Shown here: in pieces, positions 41,178 through 49,773 of the stretch
How the letters are laid out: the number at the start of each line of letters is the position of its first letter
Position numbering within the stretch: the stretch's first letter is position 1
Origin: Bellilinea sp040754815
GTDB lineage: Bacteria > Chloroflexota > Anaerolineae > Anaerolineales > Anaerolineaceae
DNA length: 64,000 nt
Assembly (NCBI GenBank): GCA_040754815.1
Contig: JBFMBX010000002.1
Coordinates: forward strand, 434,001 to 498,000
Reading direction: 5' to 3'
Position numbers and translations under genes: made by a program
Notes under the pieces: model-generated
The model's input: only the letters and a program-made list of their open reading frames with translations
Databases searched by the model: none
What the model was told of the DNA's origin: nothing

Positions 41178-41261
41178 TTACCGGAATAAACAGAACTTCC
41201 CGAAAGGCAGGCGCGCATATACGGCTTGATTGCAGGCAAGCACCGATTTTGTATTCAACAT
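41178..41261 (-). CDS. Candidate 27-residue small protein or leader peptide
   Basis: ATG at 41261 with an excellent SD (GGAGAGG at 41268-41274, six bases upstream), 27 codons and TAA at 41178-41180. The peptide starts MLNTKSVLAC and ends LPFGKFCLFR. It has two Cys, is basic and moderately hydrophobic, and has no signal peptide or membrane span of normal length. An intrinsic terminator follows, so the unit looks like an independent short mRNA or a leader whose translation affects read-through. It is unrecognised. Reality rests on the SD and terminator alone. Confidence 0.4.
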   Translation of the reverse strand: MLNTKSVLACNQAVYARLPFGKFCLFR

Positions 41262-41284
41262 AAAACGCCTCTCCTTTCGTAAAT

Positions 41285-42394
41285 TTAGTTTGATAGAGTG
41301 TTTATATCATCCCCGTGAGGGTCTGTCAAGGTATTATTTTTTGCGGCAGCAATTCCCTGATAAAAACAGGCCAGATCATGACCTGCATCGGCAAAAACCC
41401 GCACGGCCTGACCGTTGGGGAAGATCCGGTAATGCGGTTGAAACGCCTCCAATACAAGACCGGAAGCAAGACGGATTTTATAGACATTCATCACCCCTTT
41501 AAAAATCCGGGAGAGAATGACGCCGTTCGCCTCCCCATCTACCCGAAAACCAATATCATCCGCCCGCACGGCCAGTTCAACTTTGCTGCCGCTCGGCAAA
41601 GAAACCCGTTGCGGAATCAGCCCGATTTCTGTTTCGATGCCCTGTTCCACTACCCTGCCGGACAGAAAACTGGCATTCCCCATAAACTCTGCCACAAAAC
41701 GGTTGGCCGGTTGAGAAAATATCATTTCCGGTTCATCCAGTTGCTGAACCATTCCCCGATTCATCACCGCCAGCCGGTCACCCATGAACAGGGCTTCTTC
41801 CTGATCATGGGTAACAAACACGGCCGTTAGACGGATCTGCTTGAGCAGGGAACGCACTTCTTCACGCAATTTCAACCGCAAGTCCAGATCCAGACTGGAG
41901 AAAGGTTCATCCAGCAGCAAAACTTTGGGCTGGGGTGCCAGGGCGCGCGCCAGCGCAACCCGCTGGCGCTCACCGCCGGAAAGTTCATGCGGCATTCTTC
42001 CGCCCATCCCGCTCAAACCCACCAGTTCCAGCATGGCTTCTACCCGTTGGCGAAGGATTGAATGAGATTGTTTACGCAGCCCGAAGGCAACATTTTCAAA
42101 AACCGAAAGGTGCGGAAACAGGGCATAATCCTGAAACACCACCCCAATGTTCCGCTTTTCGGGGGGGATGAATACATCTTGCCGGCTGAGCGGTTTTCCT
42201 TCCATCCAGACTTCACCTCTATCGGGCCTTTCAAATCCGGCAATCAAGCGCAAGGTGGTGGTCTTTCCGCAGCCGCTTGGGCCAACCAGTGCCAGAATTT
42301 CGCCCTCTTTCACTTGCAGGTCAACGCCGCGGAGTGCGGCTTGATTCTGATAGGCTTTCTCCAGATGGTAACATTCGATAAAGATATCCTTCAT
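41285..42394 (-). CDS. fbpC: Ferric iron ABC importer ATP-binding protein (FbpC-like)
   Basis: A 369-residue importer ATPase. Walker A is GPSGCGKTT, Q-loop VVFQDYALFPHLSVFENVAFGL, signature LSGGERQRVALARAL, Walker B LLLDEPFSSLD and H-loop VFVTHDQEEALFMGD. The C-terminal 120 residues are the OB-fold regulatory domain typical of FbpC/PotA-type ATPases. It energises the import complex encoded upstream (FbpB, FbpA). ATG 42394 is chosen; an earlier GTG overlaps the permease stop. It is the last gene of the operon, and the small-ORF interval follows. Confidence 0.9.
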   Translation of the reverse strand: MKDIFIECYHLEKAYQNQAALRGVDLQVKEGEILALVGPSGCGKTTTLRLIAGFERPDRGEVWMEGKPLSRQDVFIPPEKRNIGVVFQDYALFPHLSVFENVAFGLRKQSHSILRQRVEAMLELVGLSGMGGRMPHELSGGERQRVALARALAPQPKVLLLDEPFSSLDLDLRLKLREEVRSLLKQIRLTAVFVTHDQEEALFMGDRLAVMNRGMVQQLDEPEMIFSQPANRFVAEFMGNASFLSGRVVEQGIETEIGLIPQRVSLPSGSKVELAVRADDIGFRVDGEANGVILSRIFKGVMNVYKIRLASGLVLEAFQPHYRIFPNGQAVRVFADAGHDLACFYQGIAAAKNNTLTDPHGDDINTLSN

Positions 42395-42396
42395 TG

Positions 42397-44016
42397 TCAC
42401 TGAGATGATCCTGATTGTGTGGAATGATGATTAATCAAATACATTGATACTGAGGAAGCAAGGATTAAAATAAGTGCCGGTGCGGCGGCGCGGGCAAAAT
42501 ATGCCTCCGAAACGGCTGCCCACACCTGTGTTGCAAGGGTGGAAAAACCAATCGGCGCCAGCAAGAGGGTCGCCGGCAATTCCTTCATCGTGGTGAGGAA
42601 GACCAGCGCAGCCGCGCTGGCCACGCCCGGCATCATCAACGGCAATGTCACCCGTTGAAACACACGCAGTGGATTTTCGCCAAGACTGGCCGCTGCTTCT
42701 TCTAAACTCCGCTGCACCTGCCGCAAAGAAGCCTGCAAAGTACCCATCGCCTGCGGCAGGAACAAAATCATATAAGCAAACAAGAGCATGGCAAGCGTTT
42801 GATACAATGCCGGCAGGTAATTTGCGCCAAAAAAGACCAGCGCCAGTGCCACCACAACACCGGGCACGGCATAGCCGAGATAGCTCCATTTTTCCAGCAC
42901 TTTATTGAACCAACCAGAACGGCGCACGGTTAAAATGGAAACCGGCAGCGCAGCCAGACTCGTGATCAGGGCTGCCAACCCCGCCGCGCTCAACGATCCC
43001 ACCAACGGCCGCAGCCAGCCGCTCAATTGCTCCCCGGCCGCCACTCCCCGCACCAGCCAGTAAAACAACACGCCGGCGGGAAGAACCAGACCGATCAGTA
43101 AAATTAAATTGACCGCGAATAAAGCCGGTACCTGCCCCCCACCCAGCCGGATCGGCCCGGCCGGGCGGACGGCTGTATGGGGATGTTCCGCAGCCGAATG
43201 CCTGAATTGCTGTTCTGCGGCTAAGAAACCAATCGTAATCAATATCAATACCAGTGAAAGTAGCGCGGCCGCCGAACGGTCAATCGAAGATTGATATTGC
43301 AGATAAATAGCACGGGTAAAAGTGGTAAATCGCAGAATGGAAACTGCCCCAAAATCCCGCAGCACATACAAACCCACCAGCAGGCCGCTGGCCGCCAGCG
43401 CAGGTTGAAGTTGAGGTAAGGTTACTTTAAGAAAGGTTTGCAGCGGAGAATACCCCAAACTTCGCGCTGCTTCTTCCAGCGAGCGGTCACTCCGGCTGAG
43501 AACTGCCCTGACAGCCAGAAAGACATACGGATAAGTCAGCAAAGTCAATACCAGCCACGTGCCCCAAAAACCATAAATCGAGGGCAAACGATCCACACCA
43601 AACCAGGTTTGCAGCAGGGTTTGCAGCAAACCGCGCGGCGAAAAAAACGAGACGAACAGGTAAGCACCCACATAACTGGGAATCACGAGCGGCAAAGGCA
43701 GCAAAGCAGCCCACAGTTTCCGACCAATCAAATCTGTGCGTGTTACCAGCCAGGCCAGCAAAACCCCAAAAAACATTGCGGAAACCATGACCGTGACGGC
43801 CAGCAGCAAACTTTGCCCCATGATTTGCAAAGTTTGAACGCGCAGCAGCCAGCTCCACACCGATTGGTCGGCACTGCTGGCTCGAATGATCAAATAAATC
43901 AGCGGCACCGTCATTCCAAGCGCCACCAGCACGGCAGGCAGGTACAACCATGACCCCCGCGCTGGTGGCGAGGAAATCGTCCCGAACCGCCCGGACAGGA
44001 TGAAATCTCTACTCAT
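42397..44016 (-). CDS. fbpB: Ferric iron ABC importer permease (FbpB-like, fused double permease)
   Basis: A 539-residue permease with about twelve helices, a fusion of two BPD-type domains as in FbpB/SfuB. Both halves carry the EAA coupling motif: SLEEAARSLGYSPLQTFLKVTLPQLQPAL in the first and SLEEAAASLGENPLRVFQRVTLPLMMPG in the second. So one chain makes the whole channel. Its start is two bases after the fbpA stop, and its stop overlaps the fbpC start region. A ferric role follows from the neighbouring binding protein. Confidence 0.92.
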   Translation of the reverse strand: MSRDFILSGRFGTISSPPARGSWLYLPAVLVALGMTVPLIYLIIRASSADQSVWSWLLRVQTLQIMGQSLLLAVTVMVSAMFFGVLLAWLVTRTDLIGRKLWAALLPLPLVIPSYVGAYLFVSFFSPRGLLQTLLQTWFGVDRLPSIYGFWGTWLVLTLLTYPYVFLAVRAVLSRSDRSLEEAARSLGYSPLQTFLKVTLPQLQPALAASGLLVGLYVLRDFGAVSILRFTTFTRAIYLQYQSSIDRSAAALLSLVLILITIGFLAAEQQFRHSAAEHPHTAVRPAGPIRLGGGQVPALFAVNLILLIGLVLPAGVLFYWLVRGVAAGEQLSGWLRPLVGSLSAAGLAALITSLAALPVSILTVRRSGWFNKVLEKWSYLGYAVPGVVVALALVFFGANYLPALYQTLAMLLFAYMILFLPQAMGTLQASLRQVQRSLEEAAASLGENPLRVFQRVTLPLMMPGVASAAALVFLTTMKELPATLLLAPIGFSTLATQVWAAVSEAYFARAAAPALILILASSVSMYLINHHSTQSGSSQ

Positions 44017-44018
44017 TC

Positions 44019-45044
44019 TCAGGGAACAACGCCCGCTTCCCTCAGTAAATTCAGCGTACCTTCCAGATCGGCCAGCTGATCCACGGTAATATCGGCAGCA
44101 TTCAAATTCTCCAATGGGGTCAGGCCCGCTTGAATTTGAACACCTGCCACCAGCGGATATTCCGAGGTCTGACTGGCAAAATATTGTTGAGCAACCGGTG
44201 AAAGAAGAAAGTTGATGAATTTCAAGGCGTTTTCCTCATTCTTGCCGGCTGCCAGCCGGGCAACTCCCGAAACCATCACCAGCGAATCCGGCCCGCCGTT
44301 GTTCATAAAGTGATTGCGCGCCGGAAAAGAATCACCCTGTTCCCTCAAAAAGCGGTAAAGATAATAATGATTGACAAAACCCACTTCGATTTCCCCTCTT
44401 CCCACGGCTTCTACAATTGCCGTATTACCGTCAAACACCACCGGCTGGTTTGCCAGAATGCCCAGCAGCCATTCTCTGGTTCTTTCTTCACCCCACATCT
44501 GGCGCATCGCCGTCACCATGGCCTGAAACGAGGCATTGGTCGGCGCCCAGCCAATCTTGCCTTTCCAGCGCGGATCGGTGAAACCGAACAAATCGGCGGG
44601 CAAATCTTCCGGCTGGAGGGATTGAGTGTTATACACCACCACCCGAATGCGGCCGGAAACCCCCACCCACAACCCCTCGGCGGAACGATAACGGCTGTCC
44701 ACTTTCGTTAAGGTTTCTTCGGGTAATGGGGCCAGCAAACCCGCGTTGGCAACGGCGCCAAGTCCGCCGGGGTCCTGAGCATAAAACACATCGGCGGGAG
44801 AATTTTCTCCCTCTTCCAAAAGCGTTGCGGCAAGTTCGGAGGTATTCCCGTAACGCACTTCCACCTTAACGCCGCTTGCCTGTGAAAATTGTTCGATCAC
44901 CGGTGCTACCAAACTTTCACTGCGCCCGGAATAAATGACCAGCTTTCCGGCATCTTCGGCTTGAGAAGAAGCGGAAAAAGAAGCACAGCCTGTCAGAAAA
45001 ACAGCCCCAAGCAGCAAGATCAACCAGTATTGTTTCTTGAACAT
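44019..45044 (-). CDS. fbpA: Ferric iron-binding lipoprotein (FbpA-like)
   Basis: A 341-residue solute-binding lipoprotein. The signal peptide ends at a lipobox (FLTGC, Cys19). The domain is transferrin-like class II: LVIYSGRSESLVAPVIEQFSQASGVKVEVRYGNTSELAATLLEEG, and VGFVNHYYLYRF supplies the paired tyrosines that bind Fe3+ in FbpA proteins. ATG 45044 has AGGAGTG upstream; a 28-residue extension in the same frame is rejected. The promoter has consensus spacing and is flanked by a dyad, so iron or redox control is likely. It is first in fbpABC. Confidence 0.92.
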   Translation of the reverse strand: MFKKQYWLILLLGAVFLTGCASFSASSQAEDAGKLVIYSGRSESLVAPVIEQFSQASGVKVEVRYGNTSELAATLLEEGENSPADVFYAQDPGGLGAVANAGLLAPLPEETLTKVDSRYRSAEGLWVGVSGRIRVVVYNTQSLQPEDLPADLFGFTDPRWKGKIGWAPTNASFQAMVTAMRQMWGEERTREWLLGILANQPVVFDGNTAIVEAVGRGEIEVGFVNHYYLYRFLREQGDSFPARNHFMNNGGPDSLVMVSGVARLAAGKNEENALKFINFLLSPVAQQYFASQTSEYPLVAGVQIQAGLTPLENLNAADITVDQLADLEGTLNLLREAGVVP

Positions 45045-45087
45045 TGAAGCACTCCTGAAAGTGGTAAGATTGGGTTGGGACGGGCAA

Positions 45088-45132
45088 TTTATACCCAATA
45101 AGGTAAATTTTGTCAATATTTTATACAAAATT
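45088..45132 (-). promoter_or_regulatory. fbpABC promoter with overlapping dyad
   Basis: On the minus strand, TTGACA (45111-45116), a 17-base spacer and TATAAA (45088-45093). A perfect dyad, AATTTTGT-N11-ACAAAATT (45106-45132), covers the -35 box and its upstream side. It does not match the classical Fur box well; the regulator is not identified. Confidence 0.75.
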
Positions 45133-45281
45133 CATATAAATTACTTTACGATCAAAAAACTCAAAGGAAAAAAGATTTTCTTGCGAAAAGACGGGGAACC
45201 TTTTGTAACCATCGGCGTCTTATTATTACGCTTTGCTTCTTTGCTTCTAAATTTAACTTATAGATTGGAGGTCTATTGGAT

Positions 45282-45803
45282 ATGATTACTCGAAGAATAG
45301 CAATCGTCCTTGTTGCCGGTTTGTTGATGATTTCCGCCTGTGCGCCGCTCACTCCCACTGCACAACCCTCTCCCTCTTCATCTGAACAAAACCAATCACC
45401 GGTCGTCGAAGAACAAACTCCCCCTCCTTCCGTCGGTAAAACCCCCCTTCCCTCGTCAAATGAGGAAATTCCCCAGCCAACCCGTGGAATTTTGATTCCT
45501 CAGGAAGAAGCCCCGATGATATTCGAGAAAATACAATCTTTCGTAGCCGACCACTTGAAGGTTTCCCCGGACTCAATCACCCTGCTGGAATTGGAAGAGG
45601 TTGAATGGTCAGATGGCTGTCTTGGGCTGGGTGGACCCGCCGAGTCATGTATTCAGGTCATTACCCCCGGTTACCGGGCATTGGTGGAGGTCAACGGGAG
45701 CACGCTGGAGGTGCGTACCGATCAGGACGCCAGTCAGATACGCCTGAACCGTGGACTGAACACTCCAGAAGAAAATGAAACCGAAGAGGAACTGGATTAC
45801 TAG
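45282..45803 (+). CDS. Lipoprotein with a small Cys-containing C-terminal domain
   Basis: A 173-residue lipoprotein. The signal peptide ends at a lipobox (LMISAC). A Pro/Ser/Gln linker of about 55 residues leads to a domain of about 80 residues with the pattern VADHLKVSPDSITLLELEEVEWSDGCLGL, then SCIQVITPGYRALVEVNGSTLEVRTD. This 'DGCLGL ... C ... TPGY' module recurs in cyanobacterial and Chloroflexi exported proteins, and its two Cys could pair. Its function is unknown. GGAGG at 45267-45271 serves either ATG 45282 or a TTG six bases earlier. A strong terminator follows. Confidence 0.7.
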   Translation: MITRRIAIVLVAGLLMISACAPLTPTAQPSPSSSEQNQSPVVEEQTPPPSVGKTPLPSSNEEIPQPTRGILIPQEEAPMIFEKIQSFVADHLKVSPDSITLLELEEVEWSDGCLGLGGPAESCIQVITPGYRALVEVNGSTLEVRTDQDASQIRLNRGLNTPEENETEEELDY

Positions 45804-45916
45804 CATTATGCCAGCAGACAGCCACGAAGAATAGGTACTCAAATTGTATTAAATTATCTCGGCTATGCGAAGTATTTATCGTTGCCTTCACCTCCCTCCC
45901 CTGAGACGTGAAGACG

Positions 45917-45948
45917 CCCTCCCGTCGTAACGACGGGAGGGTCGTTTT
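45917..45948 (+). terminator. Intrinsic terminator of the lipoprotein gene
   Basis: CCCTCCCGTCG (45917-45927) pairs perfectly with CGACGGGAGGG (45931-45941) over a 3-base loop, followed by TCGTTTTT. It also faces the end of the sugar operon on the other strand. Confidence 0.9.
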
Positions 45949-45950
45949 TC

Positions 45951-46601
45951 TTATAGATCGGGAATTATCTCGCGCAGCCTTGCCAGCGTAACGCCGTTCA
46001 GGTCCGGTAAATGAAAATCGGCTGAGCCAACCCGCTCAATCGGCCCCAAACCCAGCGTGCGCATACCGGCTGCTTTGCCGGCCACAATGCCCGCTTCTGC
46101 ATCTTCAATGACCAGACACTCGGCAGGCTCAACACCCAGACGCCCGGCCGCCAGCAGAAACAAATCCGGTGCCGGTTTGCTGCGTGCCGGAGCATTTCCA
46201 TCCACTACCGCATCCAGCCACTCCCCAATTTGCAGCCGCTCTAAAACCAGCGGCGTATTCTTGCTGGACGAGACGATTGCCACCTTGTAACCGCCCTGAT
46301 GCAGTTCTTTCAGCAGTTCCAACGCCCCCGGCAAAAGATTGGCAGGGGTCATTCTGGAAACATACTCGATGTAATAGCGATTCTTGCGCTCCATCCACTC
46401 TTCCATTTGTTCTTCGCCGGCCGGACGGCCATTCAGCAATAAAAGGAGCGATTCGCGGCGGGAAACACCGCGCAAGGCTTCATTCTTCTCACGGTCAAAC
46501 GGCAGACCCAACTCATCTGCCAGCCGCTTCCACGCCAGATAATGGAATTCGGAGGTGTCGGTCAATACCCCATCGAGATCGAACAAAAAAGCGCGAATCA
46601 T
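45951..46601 (-). CDS. pgmB: Beta-phosphoglucomutase
   Basis: A 216-residue HAD-superfamily enzyme converting beta-glucose-1-phosphate to glucose-6-phosphate. The nucleophile motif is FLFDLDGVLTDT (Asp nucleophile and Asp acid/base). The helical cap follows with EALRGVSRRESLLLLL, then motif II VSSSKNTPLVL, the Lys of APARSKPAPDLFL and motif IV CLVIEDAEAGI. It ends the sugar operon directly after the GH65 phosphorylase, whose product it uses. ATG 46601 is preferred to a GTG nine bases upstream; GGGGGGT precedes it. Confidence 0.93.
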   Translation of the reverse strand: MIRAFLFDLDGVLTDTSEFHYLAWKRLADELGLPFDREKNEALRGVSRRESLLLLLNGRPAGEEQMEEWMERKNRYYIEYVSRMTPANLLPGALELLKELHQGGYKVAIVSSSKNTPLVLERLQIGEWLDAVVDGNAPARSKPAPDLFLLAAGRLGVEPAECLVIEDAEAGIVAGKAAGMRTLGLGPIERVGSADFHLPDLNGVTLARLREIIPDL

Positions 46602-46615
46602 GCCTGACACCCCCC

Positions 46616-48787
46616 TTATGGGTTACGCAGGTCAAATTCACAGGCCTGCCCGCGATACTTTACGCGAAAAGCCAGCCGTTTCCAGTGGCGGGGCAGGCAG
46701 GAGTGAGTTTTCACTCCCTCAGGTTCGAACCTCAGCCCGCCGAAACCAAATACAACCGCCTGCCAGATGCCCCCCGCCGAAGCGGCGTGGATGCCATCCC
46801 CCGCATTACCGCGCACATCCTCTAAATCGGCCAACGCCGCGCGCATGAAGTGCTCATAAGCCTCATCCGGCTTGCCCACCCGGCAGGCGATGATGGCATG
46901 AATTGCCGGACCAAGCGAAGAACCAAAGGTATGATCGGTGCGCGCCGTGTAGTACTCGTAGTTTGCCCGCAGCGTTTTTTCATCGAATAGCTCGGGCAGC
47001 AAATAAGCCAGCATGACCACATCCGGCTGCTTGAGAATATTGGCTTCGCTGGCGCCTTCGATACCCAGCAGGGATTGGATGGACTGCGTGCGCGGTTCAA
47101 GGGCCTGCAAATCAATCTGCTTGCGCTGGAAATATCCCTCAAACTGTTCAATCAAGCCGCTGGATTCGTCCTGTTTCCAGTAAATTTTTTCCGCTACCTC
47201 ACGCCAGTGTCTCAGTTCCTTTTCATCCAGTTCCAGCGAGCGGCGCAACTCTGCAGCCCGCTGCGGATCGCGTCCTTCCAGCCATGACAGGACAGCCAGC
47301 GCAGTTTTCAAATTCCAGCGTGCCAGCGCATTGGTGTAGGCATTGTTGTCCACGTGGTCGTGATATTCATCCGGGCCGATCACATCGTTAAATTCGTAAC
47401 AACCGGTTTCTGCATTCCACTCCGCCCGGCTGGCCCAAAAACGAGCCACATCGAAGAAAATTTCCGCCCCGCGCTGAATCATAAAATCATCATCGCCGGT
47501 GATCTGCCAGTACTGCCAGATGGCATAACACACATCTGCCGAGATATGAATTTGAATATCCCCCGTCCAGATGCGAATCAATTTCGTCCGGTCGGTTGGA
47601 TGAGGCACCCACGTAGGGGTGACCTCCTCGCCCGTTGCGGCACTTTCCCACGCAAACTGCGCCCCTTTAAAGCCATTCTGACGGGCCTTCAGACGCGCCC
47701 CTTCCAGCGTATGATAGCGGTAAGAAAGCAGATTACGGGCAATTTCCGGGCGGGTGCAGGTAAAAAACGGCAGCATGAAGATTTCCGTATCCCAAAAAAC
47801 ATGACCGCGGTAACCATAACCGGAAAGTGCCTTGGCACCGATGCTCACCCGTTCATCCTGCCGCGGCGCGGCCGCCAGTAACTGAAATAGACTGAAGCGT
47901 ACCGCCAGATGAGCCCGGTCATCCCCCTCGATGAGCACATCACAGGCTTCCCACTCCCGCTGCCAGGCGCGGGCATGATTCTCCCACATGGCTTCCCACG
48001 CCCGTTGAGGGAGGGTTTCCAGCACCCGCCGGGCAGCCCCTTGCGGATCGTTGGTCTCTCGTGAGGTGTAAAAAGCGGTAATTTTTTCTATTTCCACCGT
48101 CTCACCACTTTTGAGTGCGAAGGTGGTCACCAGCGTCGGGCCGTTGCGGGCATCCCAGCCGGTCTGCTGAATGGTCTGCCCGCCGTAAACCGTCAGGCGT
48201 GTGGCGGCACCCAGTTCGATACCCGATGTACGGGTTCGCAGATGCAGCCAGGCAGTATCCCTGCCGATTCCCTGACCAATCCATTCCCAATGTTTGTAAT
48301 TCAGGTTATCCGTATCCCCGCTCAGCATGGCACGCACTTCCACAACGCCATCCTGAAGAGAGCGAACCTGGACCCGCTGGCAAAGCAGATGAGGATTGGC
48401 AAGACTGGCAAACCGTTCAAAGGTCAACTCCCAGCGTAAACCGTGCGGACTGCGCCAAACAACCTCACGGGTCAACAGCCCGTTGCGCAAATCCAGCTGA
48501 CGCCGGTAAGACAGCACTTCCCCCTCCGTCAATGAAAACCATTCCCCGGCGAGGCACAGGTTCAAATCCAGCCAGTCCGGCGCGTTGACCAGTTCGGTAA
48601 ATACAATGGGCACATCGTCGAACACGCCGTGGATGAAAGTCGTCCGTTCCTCACCCGGATAACGTTCTTCGTGGGCACCGCGCGTGCCGAGGTAACCATT
48701 TCCAATGGTAAAAATCGTTTCCGCATGATTCTGGCGTTTGAGATCAAAGCAATTTTCAGTAACAATCCAGTTGCGTTCGTTAAGCAT
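46616..48787 (-). CDS. Glycoside hydrolase family 65 disaccharide phosphorylase
   Basis: A 723-residue GH65 enzyme that splits an alpha-linked glucobiose with phosphate, giving beta-glucose-1-phosphate and glucose. The N-terminal domain has ETIFTIGNGYLGTRGAHEE; the (alpha/alpha)6 barrel has FWDTEIFMLPFF and CYEFNDVIGPDEYHDHVDNNAYTN, which holds the catalytic acid Glu; the phosphate loop is HAASAGGIWQAVVFGFGGL. The family includes maltose, trehalose, kojibiose and nigerose phosphorylases, and the substrate here cannot be fixed by eye. ATG 48787 (third of three Met) has GAGG nine bases upstream. It is co-transcribed with the importer genes. Confidence 0.93.
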   Translation of the reverse strand: MLNERNWIVTENCFDLKRQNHAETIFTIGNGYLGTRGAHEERYPGEERTTFIHGVFDDVPIVFTELVNAPDWLDLNLCLAGEWFSLTEGEVLSYRRQLDLRNGLLTREVVWRSPHGLRWELTFERFASLANPHLLCQRVQVRSLQDGVVEVRAMLSGDTDNLNYKHWEWIGQGIGRDTAWLHLRTRTSGIELGAATRLTVYGGQTIQQTGWDARNGPTLVTTFALKSGETVEIEKITAFYTSRETNDPQGAARRVLETLPQRAWEAMWENHARAWQREWEACDVLIEGDDRAHLAVRFSLFQLLAAAPRQDERVSIGAKALSGYGYRGHVFWDTEIFMLPFFTCTRPEIARNLLSYRYHTLEGARLKARQNGFKGAQFAWESAATGEEVTPTWVPHPTDRTKLIRIWTGDIQIHISADVCYAIWQYWQITGDDDFMIQRGAEIFFDVARFWASRAEWNAETGCYEFNDVIGPDEYHDHVDNNAYTNALARWNLKTALAVLSWLEGRDPQRAAELRRSLELDEKELRHWREVAEKIYWKQDESSGLIEQFEGYFQRKQIDLQALEPRTQSIQSLLGIEGASEANILKQPDVVMLAYLLPELFDEKTLRANYEYYTARTDHTFGSSLGPAIHAIIACRVGKPDEAYEHFMRAALADLEDVRGNAGDGIHAASAGGIWQAVVFGFGGLRFEPEGVKTHSCLPRHWKRLAFRVKYRGQACEFDLRNP

Positions 48788-48824
48788 AAACATCATCCTC
48801 GAAATTCGATAATTGATCTTAAAA

Positions 48825-49760
48825 TCAACCCTCTTTCAAACCCGTACCGGCAATGCTTTGGGTGAAGTAACGTTGGAAGATGAAGAAAATAATCAAAATC
48901 GGTAAGGTATTGAACAATGACCCCGCCAGCACTTTGGAAATCAAGGTGTAATACTCACCGCGGAACCAGTTCAGGCCAATAGGCAGAGTAAAGTTTTCCG
49001 GCGTGCGCAGAATGGTCAACGGCCACATAAAACTGTTCCACTCCCCCTGAAAGGTGAGTAAAGCCAGTGTCAGCAATTGGGTGGTGCTGATGGGTAAAAC
49101 AATGCGGAAAAAGATGCCAAAGCGTCCCAACCCGTCAATCATGGCGGCTTCTTCCAGTTCTTTGGGGATGCTTTTGTAAAACTGAGTCATCATAAAGATA
49201 CCAAAAGCCGCCACAATACCCGGCAGAATCACGCCGCCGAGGTTATCCATCAATCCAAAGCCGGTGGGGATGGTCAGGTCGCCGATCTTCAAACCACCGC
49301 GGATGATGCCCGGCCCGACCACCAGAAAGTTGGGGATTAAGGTAACCTGACCGGGAATCATCATGGAAATCAGCAAAGCGGTGAATAGAAATTTCTTGAG
49401 CGGAAACTCCATGCGGGCAAAAGCATAGCCCGCCATGGCACAAAACAGCACCCGAAACGCCGTCACCACCACCGAAATAATGGTGCTGTTCAGCAGCCAG
49501 CGCGGAAAGAGCGGCAAAGCCCCAATCACATCGCGGAAGTTTTCCAGACTGAACGGAATCGGCCAGAACAGCGGCGGGTCATACACATTGGCAACCGGCT
49601 TGAGACTGAAAACAAGCGTGAAATACAACGGCGCAATGCACAAAATCGCCCAGCCGATCAAAATGGCGTAAAACACCGGTGTTTTGAGACGGTCAACAAT
49701 CGCAATCAGCGAATCAGAAAAAGTTGCTTTTTTTGAAACCGGTTGTGTAACAGTGGCCAT
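48825..49760 (-). CDS. Sugar ABC importer permease (MalG-like)
   Basis: A 311-residue BPD permease of the CUT1 sugar family with six helices. The coupling motif is ELEEAAMIDGLGRFGIFFRIVLPISTTQLLTLALL. The sequence opens with a cytoplasmic stretch before helix 1 (VFYAILIGWAILCIAPLYFTLVFSL). ATG 49760 is chosen because GGAGGT lies six bases upstream; an ATG three bases earlier is too close to the SD. It pairs with the MalF-like subunit just upstream. Confidence 0.92.
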   Translation of the reverse strand: MATVTQPVSKKATFSDSLIAIVDRLKTPVFYAILIGWAILCIAPLYFTLVFSLKPVANVYDPPLFWPIPFSLENFRDVIGALPLFPRWLLNSTIISVVVTAFRVLFCAMAGYAFARMEFPLKKFLFTALLISMMIPGQVTLIPNFLVVGPGIIRGGLKIGDLTIPTGFGLMDNLGGVILPGIVAAFGIFMMTQFYKSIPKELEEAAMIDGLGRFGIFFRIVLPISTTQLLTLALLTFQGEWNSFMWPLTILRTPENFTLPIGLNWFRGEYYTLISKVLAGSLFNTLPILIIFFIFQRYFTQSIAGTGLKEG

Positions 49761-49773
49761 CATTCCACCTCCC

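Larger units (their letters stand above)
40962..41284 (-). other. Structured interval: small ORF, two intrinsic terminators, dyads
   Basis: Read on the minus strand, this 323-base gap between the ferric importer and rsgA holds, in order, an SD and 27-codon ORF (41178-41261), terminator 1 (41121-41155), a stretch with short hairpins, a TGACCGA/TCGGTCA dyad (41043-41058), and terminator 2 (40988-41024) just before rsgA. This amount of structure is not explained by the flanking genes. Confidence 0.6.

Noticed and set aside
46720..46740. Second GGTTCGAACC-like string
   Set aside because: It is a chance palindrome inside the GH65 coding sequence.
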